Shown: positions 8,525-17,663, counted from the stretch's first letter. The stretch: 64,000 nt of DNA from Chitinophaga sp. E66 (GCA_019285755.1 CP079103.1:930001-994000), one strand, 5' to 3'. Translations and numbers: made by a program. The notes: generated by a model from the sequence alone, not told the origin.

Positions 8525-9846
8525 TCAGCAATCTGTTTGTTGACCGGGAATGAACGGCGCCTGTCCGGGCCAGAAAGAAGTGCGGTCATCATGCCCGTCT
8601 TGCAAGGTATACCGGATCGGCAGCATAAACTGTACATCTACGCGCCTGTCATTCTGCACGCCGGGTTTCCACTTCGGCATCTTTTCCACCACGCGGATGG
8701 ATTCTTCTTCCAGGCCGCTGCCGATCTTTTTATTCACAGTTTTAACGTCGGTAATGGTACCATCGTAACGAATAACGAACTGCACGAAAATGGTCCCCTG
8801 CACATTGTTCTCCGTGGCGTCATGTGGATACTTGATGTTTTCGCTGAGGTATTTATTCAGGGCTTCATCGCCTCCGGGGAACATAGGCGGATGTTCTACT
8901 GAAGTGAACAGTTCCCGGTTGGGGCTGTTGACGTATTCTTTTTCCGCTGCGGTTAACTCAACGTCTTTTTGGGTGAGGTCGGCTTCCCGCTGTGTGCAGG
9001 AAACGGCGAAGATAAGCCCTGCGGCGAGGGGGAGTGCCATCAGTTTGCGGACGGCGGCATAACGGGTGTTGGAATGGCGTGTAAGCATCATGATTCTGCG
9101 TTTTACGGGTGGTTGAGAAAAGTAATGAATGAGCAATTGGGCGGAAGGGCGTGGAGCGCCTGGCGCAGGAGGTTTTCAGCATAAGCTGCCGTTTGTCCGT
9201 TGCCGGCGGGCACTTCATCCGCTTCGAATTCATGCACGACGGACAGTTCCTTTTTTACGAAATGGAAGAACGGGTTGGCCCAGCAAAGCGCCGTTACCAG
9301 TTCCATGAAAAGCGTGTCCCAGCTGTGGCCGCGGCGCACATGCATTTGTTCGTGCTGGAGCATATGTTTGCCTTCGGCAGAGAGCTGCTCCGTGCCGGCA
9401 TTCCAGAATATGAAGCGAAAGAAGCTGACGGGGCCGATACGGAAGGGTGGAGGATGAGCTGATAATTAGCGCCCCGTTCGCGGCGGCCGCTACTGACCAG
9501 GCGGCGCAGTTGCCAGAGGGCATATCCGAAACGGGCCAGCAGCAGCGCGGCTATTCCTGCATAGGCGAGGTGCGCCCATTGCCGGGGCTGACGTCTGAAG
9601 CCTGCGCGCTTTGTGCGCCGACTGTGAATGCATTGGCGGTATACCGGAGCAATGCTGCGGAATCGGGTGTTCCTCCGGGCAGGGGATGCTGATCAGTGGC
9701 AGCAGGAGACTGATGGCCGTGAGGGACAGGAGGTACGCGCGGTTCCAGCGATGCTGGCGCTGGTTACGGAGTGCCAGGCAATAGTAACCGAACAGCAGGC
9801 CCGAGCACAGGGCGGCTTTGAGGAGGTAGATAAGGATCGGGCTCAT
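8525..9846 (-). CDS. BlaR1-type M56 metallopeptidase fused to a TonB C-terminal domain (frameshifted)
   Basis: An integral membrane zinc peptidase of the M56/BlaR1 family. The order is: N-terminal membrane helices (MSPILIYLLKAALCSGLLF, then YLLSLTAISLLLPLISI), a zinc site HEQMHVRRGHSWD, more hydrophobic sequence (LFMELVTALCWANPFFHFV), the downstream glutamate motif VVHEFEADE, a further membrane segment ending in AGLIFAVSC, then a TonB_C domain (HPPMFPGGDEALNKYL to VVEKMPKWKPGVQNDRR). In BlaR1 systems this peptidase relays a membrane signal to the BlaI repressor; here the usual penicillin-binding sensor is replaced by TonB_C. Frames break around 9140 and several times between 9400 and 9700. 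The ATG overlaps the blaI stop (ATGA, 9843-9846), showing translational coupling. Confidence 0.85.
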
Positions 9847-10232
9847 GGCTCAGGGTTTTGGTCGTTTTCGGATGATTTTGCTTCCTTGATCTGGTCGAGC
9901 AATTGCTCCAGGTCGTTGACCGACATGTCCTTCTCCTTGACGAAGAAAGATACCAGGTTGGCGAACGAACCGCCGAAGTACCCTTTGACGAGGTTCTTCA
10001 CGGTCCGGCTGCTATATTCCTCTTTGGAGATGAGGGCGTAATATTGGTGGCTTTTGCCAAATGCCTTGTAATCTACGAACCCTTTATCCACCAGGATTTT
10101 GATGAGGGTGGAGACGGTGTTATAGTGCGGCTGCGGTTCCGGCAGTACGGGGATGATGTCTTTCACGAAAGACGGTCCCAATGTCCAGAGTGCCTGCATA
10201 ATTTGTTCTTCCGCTTTTGTCAGTGTTTTCAT
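9843..10232 (-). CDS. BlaI/MecI/CopY-family transcriptional repressor
   Basis: A 129-residue winged-helix regulator. KTLTKAEEQIMQALWTLG is the typical opening, HYNTVSTLIKILVDKGFV is the recognition helix and wing region, and the C-terminal half (VKNLVKGYFGGSFANLVSFF) forms the dimerisation helices. It represses its own operon and is normally inactivated by the BlaR1-type peptidase encoded next. The ATG at 10232 starts the conserved domain; a longer frame to 10274 adds only non-conserved residues. The gene is intact, with a 4-bp overlap with the peptidase gene. GTTTACA motifs and a palindrome in the upstream region are possible operators (inference). Confidence 0.9.
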   Translation of the reverse strand: MKTLTKAEEQIMQALWTLGPSFVKDIIPVLPEPQPHYNTVSTLIKILVDKGFVDYKAFGKSHQYYALISKEEYSSRTVKNLVKGYFGGSFANLVSFFVKEKDMSVNDLEQLLDQIKEAKSSENDQNPEP

Positions 10233-10360
10233 TGCGTCGCTGTTTGTAGGTGAATTTGCCTGCCAGGCAGGCATCTCGTTATGTCAGATGATGGTTTTTA
10301 GTCTGGTTACGGATGTATTACGCTGTTTATCAGTGTGTTAGTATGCTTTGCAAATGTGTG

Positions 10361-10490
10361 TCGTCTGGCGTTCGTCTGCCGCTAGTCTGCCCTTAGTCTG
10401 CCGTTCGTCTGCCGCTAGTCTGCCCTTCGTCTGCCCTTCGTCTCCTCTTCGTCTGCCCTTCGTCTGCCCTTCGTCTGCCGTTCGTCTGCT
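10361..10490. repeat. Array of 11-bp direct repeats (TTCGTCTGCCC family)
   Basis: Twelve consecutive 11-nt units, each close to TCGTCTGCC(C/G)T, with variants TAGTCTGCC and one TCGTCTCCT. The period is constant at 11 nt, about one helical turn, and the region is not coding on either strand. The same unit recurs at 44373-44435. Confidence 0.9.
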
Positions 10491-10567
10491 TCATATTTCA
10501 ACCTAAACGGCTTCTAACTGGCCTCGATCTAGTACTGAAATAGGTTTATACCTGATATTTAGATAAT

Positions 10568-10660
10568 ACTGATATTGGTTTACAATAGTTCCGGTAAATC
10601 CTGCATCCGGTTTACAGTTCGTTTTTTCGTCCTGCTTCCGGTTTACACGCTTTTTTGCTG
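10568..10660. repeat. About 31-bp imperfect direct repeats carrying GGTTTACA
   Basis: GGTTTACA occurs at 10577-10584, 10609-10616 and 10640-10647, spaced 32 and 31 nt. The second and third copies lie in near-identical units (CCTGCATCCGGTTTACA and CCTGCTTCCGGTTTACA, each followed by a T6 tract); the first unit is degenerate. The long gap between blaI (start 10232) and ftsE (start 10866) otherwise holds only the 11-bp array and AT-rich sequence. Confidence 0.65.
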
Positions 10661-10777
10661 GATGCTTCCGGTGGTTCCTGTTCCTGCTAGTCTGACTTAT
10701 GTTGCTGTCCGGATACTCCATGGCGGGAGGCGTTTCACGGTTATTTCTCCTTGCCGTTACGAATGTATAACTATTAT

Positions 10778-10795
10778 TTTAGTTTACAAACTAAA
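10778..10795. promoter_or_regulatory. 18-bp palindrome, possible operator
   Basis: TTTAGTTTACAAACTAAA is a perfect inverted repeat (8-nt arms, 2-nt centre) 70 bp upstream of ftsE. It contains the same GTTTACA core as the repeats at 10577-10647. A binding role is inference. Confidence 0.45.
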
Positions 10796-10865
10796 TTTAT
10801 AGTTATTAACGTATGCGGGTCTTTGCCAAGGATTTAATTATTTTGGATTTTAAAACAGGAAATTA

Positions 10866-11558
10866 ATGGTTGACCAACCGATAGTTCAGCTGACGAACGC
10901 TAATATATACCAGGGAAGTTCTTTGATCCTGTCCGACGTGAACATCTCGATCAATAAGGGCGAGTTTGTGTATCTCATCGGCAAAACGGGTACGGGCAAG
11001 TCGAGCCTGCTCAAAACGCTCTATGGCGATCTCGTATTGAGAGAGGGGAGCGGCCAGGTAGCGGGGTTCGACCTCACGAAGATGGACTGGAAGAAGGTTC
11101 CATACCTTCGCCGGAACCTTGGGGTGGTGTTCCAGGATTTCCAGCTGCTGACCGACCGGACCGTGCATGAGAATCTGAAATTTGCCCTGAAGGCGACCGG
11201 CTGGTCGGATCAGAAGCAGATCGAGGATAAGATCGCGGACGTGCTCGAGAAGGTAGGACTGGCGACCAAGGGCTTTAAGATGCCCTATGAATTGTCTGGC
11301 GGAGAGCAGCAGCGTGTGGATATAGCCCGGGCATTGCTGAACGGGCCTAAGCTCATCCTGGCAGACGAGCCTACCGGAAACCTGGACCCGGAAACCTCTG
11401 ACGGTATTATGCAACTGTTGTTCCGCATTTGCCGGGAAGACGGTACCACCATCGTCATGGCTACCCACGATTATATTGTATTACAGAAGTTCCCGTCCCG
11501 CGTGCTGCGCACGGAAAACGGACAGGTGACTGACAATGCTGCGGTAAATTTTGTATAG
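10866..11558 (+). CDS. ftsE: Cell-division ATP-binding protein FtsE
   Basis: An intact 230-residue ABC ATPase. It has Walker A GKTGTGKSSL, Q-loop VVFQDFQLL, signature LSGGEQQRVDIARALL, Walker B LILADEPTGNLD and switch His in VMATHD. The N-terminus (LTNANIYQGSSLILSDVNIS) and the short length without an extra domain match FtsE, which with FtsX regulates septal peptidoglycan hydrolysis at the inner membrane. ftsX is not adjacent in this window. Assignment to FtsE rather than a LolD/MacB-type ATPase is based on overall resemblance to Bacteroidota FtsE and is likely but not proven. Confidence 0.85.
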   Translation: MVDQPIVQLTNANIYQGSSLILSDVNISINKGEFVYLIGKTGTGKSSLLKTLYGDLVLREGSGQVAGFDLTKMDWKKVPYLRRNLGVVFQDFQLLTDRTVHENLKFALKATGWSDQKQIEDKIADVLEKVGLATKGFKMPYELSGGEQQRVDIARALLNGPKLILADEPTGNLDPETSDGIMQLLFRICREDGTTIVMATHDYIVLQKFPSRVLRTENGQVTDNAAVNFV

Positions 11559-11600
11559 ATAAAGCATTGGTTTACAGTAAGGGCGTCCCAAATAATTCTA

Positions 11601-11632
11601 TTTGGAACTTGCCATATTACTTCTTACCTTTG
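11601..11632 (+). promoter_or_regulatory. rpsO promoter
   Basis: TTTG (11601-11604) and TACCTTTG (11625-11632) are separated by 20 nt. This is an exact match to the Bacteroidota -33/-7 consensus, 38 nt before the rpsO ATG. Confidence 0.75.
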
Positions 11633-11670
11633 CACCGGAAAAATAGCGAGTAATAATTTATTTTATCAAG

Positions 11671-11942
11671 ATGTCTTACTTAACTGTAGAAAAGAAAGCG
11701 AATATTTTCAAGGAATTCGGTGGTAACGAAAAGAATACCGGTTCTACTGAAGCGCAAATTGCCCTGGTAACTGAGCGTATCAACAGCATTTCCGCTCACC
11801 TGAAGCAAAATAAAAAGACTTCTCCACTCACCGTGGTCTCATGAAGATGGTAGGTCAGAGAAAGCGTTTGCTTTCTTATCTGAGCAAAACCAACCTCACC
11901 GGCTACCGTGCCCTCATTGAGAAGTTAGGTATCAGAAAATAA
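11671..11942 (+). CDS. rpsO: 30S ribosomal protein S15 (frameshifted)
   Basis: S15 binds 16S rRNA helices 20-22 in the small subunit. The ATG at 11671 opens [18 protein letters not shown], then [20 protein letters not shown]. One added G near 11818 restores the family core [19 protein letters not shown] and the C-terminus LIEKLGIRK with TAA at 11940-11942. The repaired length is about 90 residues, normal for S15. It has a consensus promoter upstream and a strong terminator downstream, followed by pnp, a common rpsO-pnp order. Confidence 0.93.
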
Positions 11943-11961
11943 TCCGAACTTATTGATAGCG

Positions 11962-11997
11962 CTATTCCCAACTATTCTGGTTGGGAATAGTTTTTTT
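11962..11997 (+). terminator. rpsO terminator
   Basis: An 11-bp stem (CTATTCCCAAC / GTTGGGAATAG) followed by T7, between rpsO and pnp. pnp starts only 32 nt later, so it may depend on read-through. Confidence 0.85.
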
Positions 11998-12028
11998 GTA
12001 TGTATACTATTTTAATCCTCACACAAGT

Positions 12029-14374
12029 ATGAATCTCACACCTACTTCGGTTAAATTTGATATAGGCGGAGGTCGTGAAGTGACGATCGAGACCGGCAAA
12101 ATGGCCCGCCAGGCCGATGGCGCCGTTACCGTTCGTTGCGGCGATTGCATTCTGCTGGCTACCGTGGTGGCCAACAAAGAGCCCAAAGCCGGGCAATCTT
12201 TCTTCCCACTCACCGTAGATTACCAGGAGAAATTCGCTTCCGCGGGCCGTATTCCCGGTTCGTTCTTCAAACGCGAAGGTAAGTTGAGCGACTCTGAAGT
12301 CCTGATCTCCCGTCTGATAGACCGTGCACTCCGCCCCTGTTCCCCGATGATTATCTGTGCGATGTGCAGGTGCTGGTAACCCTCATTTCCTCCGATCCCC
12401 AGGTAATGCCCGACGCCCTCGCCGCACTGGCAGCGTCAGCAGCCCTCGCCGTGTCCGACGTGCCCATTCAGGAGATCATCTCCGAAGTGCGTATCGGCCG
12501 CGTAAATGGCGAATTCATCGTGAACCCCACCCGTGCCCAGCTCGCTGAAGCCGATATGGACTTCATCGTAGCCGCTACGGAGAAAAATATCATGATGGTG
12601 GAAGGCGAAGCCAAAGAATGCCAGGAAGAAGACCTCGTAAAGGCCATCGAACTCGCACACGACGCCATCCGCATCCAGGTTAAAGCTCAGGAAGAACTCC
12701 GCGCGCTCATCGGCAACCCTGCCAAACGCGAATTCGCCCTGCCTTACGCCAACGAAGAACTGAAAGCGAAAATCGAAGCATTTGCCGCCGGCAAAATCCT
12801 CGAAGTTTCTAAATCCGCACTCGGCAAACACGACCGCAGCGAAGCTTTCGGTAAAATCGAAGAAGAACTCAAAGAAAGCCTCGGCGAACTGTCCGAAGAA
12901 GACGCACCGCTCGTTGGCAAATATTTCCACAAGCTGGAAAAAGAAGTGGTACGTAACATGATCCTCGACCAGTCCATCCGCCTGGATGGCCGCGTACTCG
13001 ATCAGGTTCGTCCCCTCGCCATGGAAGTTGACCTGCTGCCCAGCCCCACGGCTCCGCACTGTTCACCCGCGGCGAAACGCAGTCCTCACCACTGTAACCC
13101 TCGGTACTCCCGACGATGAACTGCTGGTTGAATCCGCTGCCGTTTCCAACTACGTTAAGTTTATCCTCCACTACAACTTCCCTCCCTTCTCCACAGGAGA
13201 AGTGAAGATGATGCGCGGCCCCGGCCGTCGCGAAGTAGGCCACGGTAACCTGGCAATGCGCTCCCTCAGAGTAATGATGCCCGGAAGCGATTATGCTTAC
13301 ACCGTGCGCGTAGTGTCCGATATCCTCGAATCCAACGGTTCTTCCTCCATGGCTACCGTTTGCGCAGGTTCCCTCGCACTCATGGACGCTGGCGTTCCCC
13401 TGCCCAAACACGTATCCGGTATCGCAATGGGCCTCATCTCCCGTTCTTCCGATGGCAAATGGGCCGTACTGAGCGACATCCTCGGCGACGAAGACCACCT
13501 CGGTGATATGGATTTTAAAGTAACCGGTACCCGCGACGGTATCTGCGGTGTTCAAATGGACATCAAGGTAGACGGCCTCAGCATGGACGTGATGCGCGCT
13601 GCGCTTTCACAAGCCCGCCAGGGTCGCCTCCACATCCTCGATGCCATGTACAACACCATCGATGCTGCCCGCCCTGAACCGAAACCGCACGCTCCGCGCA
13701 TGGAGAAACTGACCATCGACCGTGAATTCATCGGCGCGGTGATCGGACCCGGCGGTAAAGTGATCCAGGAGATCCAACGCGAAACCGGCACCAACATCAA
13801 CATCGAAGAAGTTGGCCAGCATGGTGAAGTTTCCATCTTCGCTACCCAGAAAGAAAACCTGGACAAGGCTGTTGCATGGATCAAAGGCATTGTATCCCAA
13901 CCCGAAGTAGGCGAAGAATACGATTCCGTTGTGAAAAGCGTAATGCCTTACGGCGCATTCGTGGAATTCCTCCCCGGCAAACAAGGCCTGCTCCACATCT
14001 CCGAAGTTTCCTGGAAACGTCTCGAAACTATGGACGGCGTACTGAGCGAAGGCGATAAAGTGAAAGTGAAACTGGTAGGCACCGATCCCAAAACCGGTAA
14101 GTTCAAGCTGAGCCGCAAAGTGCTCATGCCGAAACCCGAAGGTTATGTAGAACGCCCCGAACGCGAAGAGCGCGGAGACCGTGGTGATCGCGGCGACCGT
14201 CGCGACCGTGGTGGAGACCGTGGAGACCGCCGTGGCGGTGGTGACCGTGGCGACCGTCGTGACCGCGGCGATCGTGGAGACCGTGGTGATCGCGGAGACC
14301 GCGGGCCCCGTCCTTCCCAGCAATTCGGACAGAACGAAGGTCCTGAACAAGGCCCTGTGTTCGACGAACAATAA
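12029..14374 (+). CDS. pnp: Polyribonucleotide nucleotidyltransferase with Arg/Gly/Asp-rich tail (frameshifted)
   Basis: PNPase, the phosphorolytic 3'-5' exoribonuclease. Two RNase PH domains are seen: the first from [20 protein letters not shown] to [11 protein letters not shown], the second with FTRGETQ (repaired), [20 protein letters not shown] and [16 protein letters not shown] domain follows ([20 protein letters not shown]), then an S1 domain ([26 protein letters not shown]). After S1 comes an unusual tail of about 60 residues built of RGD/RRD repeats (about 14160-14310). Three contractions break it: C4 near 12343, C4 near 13050 and C2 near 13085. Degradosome-like partners are unknown here. 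Confidence 0.94.
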
Positions 14375-14398
14375 AATCGTGTGAATAGCTTACATAAG

Positions 14399-14426
14399 AA
14401 AAACGCCGCTCATGAGCGGCGTTTTT
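14399..14426. terminator. Bidirectional terminator between pnp and a convergent gene
   Basis: A 12-bp stem AAAAACGCCGCT / AGCGGCGTTTTT with a 4-nt loop gives U runs on both strands. It serves pnp and the minus-strand gene ending at 14458. Confidence 0.88.
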
Positions 14427-14457
14427 CATTGTAGGAATTATAGGTTAAAATCAGCGT

Positions 14458-15033
14458 TTACCTGCCTGCGTTATACACCTGCTCGATGAATACCTCGCTC
14501 TCTCTCCAGATCACCTTCCCTTTCTCCAGCTTAAAGATCCGGAAAGATTTTCCGTTGACGTCCTCATAATCCAGCTTATAAAGCTTTACACGTTTGTTGG
14601 TGCTGCGGTCTACCACCTGTACCTTGCCGGCTTCCAGCAGGTCGGGGATGATCTCGTCGATGTAAGGCAGGATGATTCCCTCATTGTCGTTCCAGAACAG
14701 CGTGATCTTGTCCGTGCTGTAGGAGAGGGGATTGGTTTTGGAAGCCGCCCAGAATTTGCTGGCCAGTCCGTAATGGCGTTGTACTTCCTCCGGGTTCAGC
14801 GGCGCGAACTGGATATTGCGGAACACCGTTTTGTCGTATTTCTTCTGCACCAGCACCGTGTCCAGGTTATTGAAATATTCTTCGATATCCAGTTTATCGA
14901 TCACCAGGATAGCATTTGGCACCTGGTAAAACACAGAGTCCTTTTTCTCGTAAACGTGCGGGATGATGGTAGACTGGGCCGATACGCCTAAAGCGCCGCC
15001 CAGCAGGGCTGCGAGGATGATGAGTTTTTTCAT
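14458..15033 (-). CDS. Secreted protein of unknown function
   Basis: A 191-residue intact protein with a clean signal peptide (MKKLIILAALLGGALGVSAQ, cut after SAQ). The mature part is acidic and soluble, with no further membrane segments and no motif I can name. It contains KKYDKTVFRNIQFAPLNPEE, DEIIPDLLEAGKVQVVDRS and KGKVIWRESEVFIEQVY. There is weak resemblance in spirit to GldN-type periplasmic proteins, but I would not assign that name. It is likely periplasmic. It has a consensus-like promoter (15059-15089) and shares a bidirectional terminator with pnp. Confidence 0.8.
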   Translation of the reverse strand: MKKLIILAALLGGALGVSAQSTIIPHVYEKKDSVFYQVPNAILVIDKLDIEEYFNNLDTVLVQKKYDKTVFRNIQFAPLNPEEVQRHYGLASKFWAASKTNPLSYSTDKITLFWNDNEGIILPYIDEIIPDLLEAGKVQVVDRSTNKRVKLYKLDYEDVNGKSFRIFKLEKGKVIWRESEVFIEQVYNAGR

Positions 15034-15058
15034 AGGATAAGGTTATATTTAATAAAAA

Positions 15059-15089
15059 CAAATATAAATGCCCTCCGGGAATTGACCAA
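15059..15089 (-). promoter_or_regulatory. Promoter of the secreted-protein gene
   Basis: On the minus strand, TATATTTG (15059-15066) matches TAnnTTTG, and TTG (15087-15089) lies 20 nt upstream at the -33 position. The start codon at 15033 is 25 nt downstream of the -7 box. Confidence 0.55.
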
Positions 15090-15127
15090 GAAAATTGCGC
15101 GTGGGGAGGAAAATGTATCTTGCGCCC

Positions 15128-15947
15128 ATGTCTTATTACGCCATTACGATCCCCGCGCCGCAGGAGCTGCGGGATGTGCTGGTAGCCCTGTTGAGCGACA
15201 TGGGTTACGAAGGGTTTGAAGAGCGCCCTGATGCGCTGGTAGCATTTATCCCGGAAGCGGATTTCGAGGAGAACAATTTACAGGGACTGGTGGGCTCCCA
15301 CGGTCTGGATTATACGAAGGAGAAGATCGGGCAGGCAAACTGGAACGCGATATGGGAGAGCAGCTTCGAGCCCGTGTTGGTGGAGGATTTCTGCGGTATC
15401 CGCGCAGGTTTCCACGCGCCTTTAGGCGACGCGGTGGCACATGAGATCATCATCACCCCGAAAATGTCTTTCGGCACGGGCCATCATGCTACCACTTATT
15501 CCATGGTGAAACTTATGCGGGACGTAGACTTCAAAGGCAAGCGCGTATTCGATTTCGGCTCGGGAACCGGCATCCTCGCCATCCTGGCCGATAAACTGGG
15601 TGCGGTGGAAACAAGGGGATCGATATCGATGACTGGGCGGTGGAGAACGCGATCGAGAACGCGGAAAACAATAGCTCCGCCAACGTGCATTTCGCGCAGT
15701 CAGACAACCTGGAAGGTGAGCCGGACGCGGCTTACGATGTATTGCTGGCTAATATCAACCGTAACATATTGCTGGCCAATATGGGCCAGATGAAAAGAAT
15801 CCTCAAAAATCATGGTTTATTAATTTTGAGTGGTATATTGCAGGAAGACGAACCTGCAATTGTTAAGGCCGCCCGGGCAGAGGGCTGCAACCCGATCAGC
15901 GGGCAGAACGGGAGCACTGGCTGGCGCTATCATTCAAAGCCAGTTAA
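15128..15947 (+). CDS. prmA: Ribosomal protein L11 methyltransferase (frameshifted)
   Basis: A SAM-dependent methyltransferase that trimethylates ribosomal protein L11. The N-terminal domain (SYYAITIPAPQELRDVLVAL to WNAIWESSFEPVLVEDF) precedes the catalytic part: TPKMSFGTGHHATTYSMV, the SAM loop VFDFGSGTGILAI, and the post-repair acidic motif GIDIDDWAVENAIENA. The NPPY-type motif is represented by LLANINRNILL. One base is lost near 15618. A second contraction (C3 near 15893) creates false residues to 15978; adding a C gives the normal PrmA ending REHWLALSFKAS and TAA at 15945-15947. The start is the ATG at 15128. Confidence 0.9.
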
Positions 15948-16065
15948 TGTGGAAAAATTTATATATTTTAATTACTGACTTAAGAGTAATTACCTTATCA
16001 TTGCATTGAAATTTACATTCATTTTAACACATTAATTGCTAACTTAGCAGTTCTAACTTATTGTG

Positions 16066-16707
16066 ATGACAGAATTATTGCTAATTATCTGCGCCTATCT
16101 GATTGGCTCTTTTGCTACCGCCGTATGGGTGAGCAAAGGGGTATTCGGTATCGATATCCGCGAGCATGGTTCCGGTAACGCCGGCGCCACCAACACGTTC
16201 CGCGTGCTGGGCCCCAAGGCCGGTACGTTCGTGATGTTGGTGGACATGCTGAAAGGCGTTCTGGCTGTCAGACTATCCTACCTTATCCCGCACGAATCCA
16301 CTGAACAACTCGTCAACCTGCAGGTAGGCCTCGGCCTGGCTGCCGTTGTAGGCCATATATTTCCCATTTGGGCGGGTTTCCGCGGGGGCAAGGGTATTGC
16401 CACACTTTTCGGAATGGTGCTCGCCATTCAGCCGCTGGTGGCCCTCTATTGCGTTGGCGTCTTCCTCATGATCCTTTTCCTCACCCGCTACGTGTCGCTG
16501 AGCTCTATACTCGCCAGCATCGCGTTCCCGGTACTCATTCTCTTCGTTTTCCGCGAAGAGGAGACTTATTACCGCATCTTCGCCATCGCCGTAGCCGTGA
16601 TGGTCGTGCTCACTCACCAGAAAAACATCATGCGTCTGCTGAGCGGTAACGAGTCTAAGGTTCCCCTGTTCAAAAACAGGAAAAACAGGCCCGGCAGCGA
16701 CCTCTAA
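16066..16707 (+). CDS. plsY: Glycerol-3-phosphate acyltransferase PlsY
   Basis: An intact 213-residue polytopic membrane enzyme that transfers the acyl group of acyl-phosphate to glycerol-3-phosphate, the first step of phospholipid synthesis. Conserved motifs are GSGNAGATNTFRVLG (motif 1), the HIFPIWAGFRGGKGIATLFG block (motif 2) and a third near VLTHQKNIMRLLSGNE. There are about five membrane segments, starting with LLLIICAYLIGSFATAVWV. A GTG directly precedes the ATG; I use the ATG at 16066. Confidence 0.95.
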   Translation: MTELLLIICAYLIGSFATAVWVSKGVFGIDIREHGSGNAGATNTFRVLGPKAGTFVMLVDMLKGVLAVRLSYLIPHESTEQLVNLQVGLGLAAVVGHIFPIWAGFRGGKGIATLFGMVLAIQPLVALYCVGVFLMILFLTRYVSLSSILASIAFPVLILFVFREEETYYRIFAIAVAVMVVLTHQKNIMRLLSGNESKVPLFKNRKNRPGSDL

Positions 16708-16736
16708 TCCCCGTTTCCATAATTCCGGCACAACGA

Positions 16737-16766
16737 TTGTACTCTTTCAGGAAAGTGGTAATTTCG
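16737..16766 (+). promoter_or_regulatory. Putative promoter of the M48 peptidase gene
   Basis: TTG (16737-16739), a 19-nt spacer and TAATTTCG (16759-16766) form a near-consensus Bacteroidota promoter (7 of 8 in the -7 box), 75 nt before the ATG. Confidence 0.45.
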
Positions 16767-16841
16767 CCGCAACAACAACCGTAGCAGCAACTTGTTAAGG
16801 TAATTGTAGCGAGTATATCCTTCTTCTAAACTATCGACCCG

Positions 16842-17646
16842 ATGAAAAAAATTGCGTTGTTATTGGTTGCCGGAACGGGGCTGATTTATGCCTGTTCGAG
16901 AGTGCCCATCACCGGCCGCAGCCAGTTGAACCTCATTCCTGAAGCCACCATGCAGTCTATGGCCCTCCAGGAATACCAGACCTTCCTTTCCCAGAACAAG
17001 GCTGTTTCCCCAACACCAGCAAGGATGCTGAAATGGTGCAGCGTGTGGGCGCCCGCATCGCGAAAGCGGTGACCACCTACATGACCCAAAACGGTATGGG
17101 GAACGAAGTAGCCAGCTACAAATGGGAATTCAATCTCGTAAACGATAAGCAAGTGAACGCCTGGTGTATGCCCGGTGGTAAAGTAGTCGTTTACACCGGT
17201 CTGCTCCCTGTCACCCAGAACGAAACGGCCCTGGCCTGCGTTATGGGACACGAGATCGCACACGCCATCGCCCGTCACGGTAACGAACGGATGAGCCAGG
17301 GCCTCGTTGCCCAGGGTATCCAGATCGCCGGCGCAGTTGCCCTTAACAAGAACCCCAGGCCCAGAACATCTTCATGCAGGCGGTAGGCGTAGGCGGCCCT
17401 CTCGGGCTCATGGCCTATGGCCGACAGAACGAGCTGGAAGCCGATCACCTGGGCGTGATCTTCATGGCGATGGCCGGTTACAACCCGCAGGAATCTATTT
17501 CCTTCTGGGGCCGCATGGCACAGGCCAGCGGTGGTCAAAAGCCACCTGAACTGCTTTCCACCCACCCGAGCGACGATAAGCGCATCGCGCAGTTGCAGAA
17601 GCTCATGCCGGAGGCAATGAAGTATTACAACCCCTCCGCGAAATAA
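16842..17646 (+). CDS. M48-family metallopeptidase lipoprotein (frameshifted)
   Basis: About 268 residues. A lipoprotein signal (MKKIALLLVAGTGLIYAC) is followed by PITGRSQLNLIPEATM, a typical start of Bacteroidota M48 proteins. The zinc site is VMGHEIAHAIARHG, with the third ligand in RQNELEADHLGV, and the C-terminal STHPSDDKRIAQL matches the family. It resembles BepA/LoiP-type periplasmic quality-control peptidases, probably anchored at a membrane facing the periplasm. Two contractions break it: C4 near 17013 (restores SPNTSKDAEMVQ) and C4 near 17356 (restores NPQAQNIFMQAVG). Confidence 0.92.
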
Positions 17647-17663
17647 GCTCTCCGAGTGTCCAT

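Noticed and set aside
10361..10490. CRISPR array
   Set aside because: The units are directly adjacent with an 11-nt period and there are no spacers and no cas genes nearby.
11671..11942. rpsO as a pseudogene or programmed frameshift
   Set aside because: S15 is a near-universal single-copy gene, no slippery site or stimulatory structure is evident, and one added G restores the exact family sequence.
15948..15978. C-terminal extension of PrmA ending in VEKFIYFNY
   Set aside because: Adding one C near 15893 recovers the standard PrmA end REHWLALSFKAS with a stop at 15945-15947; the longer end is out of frame.
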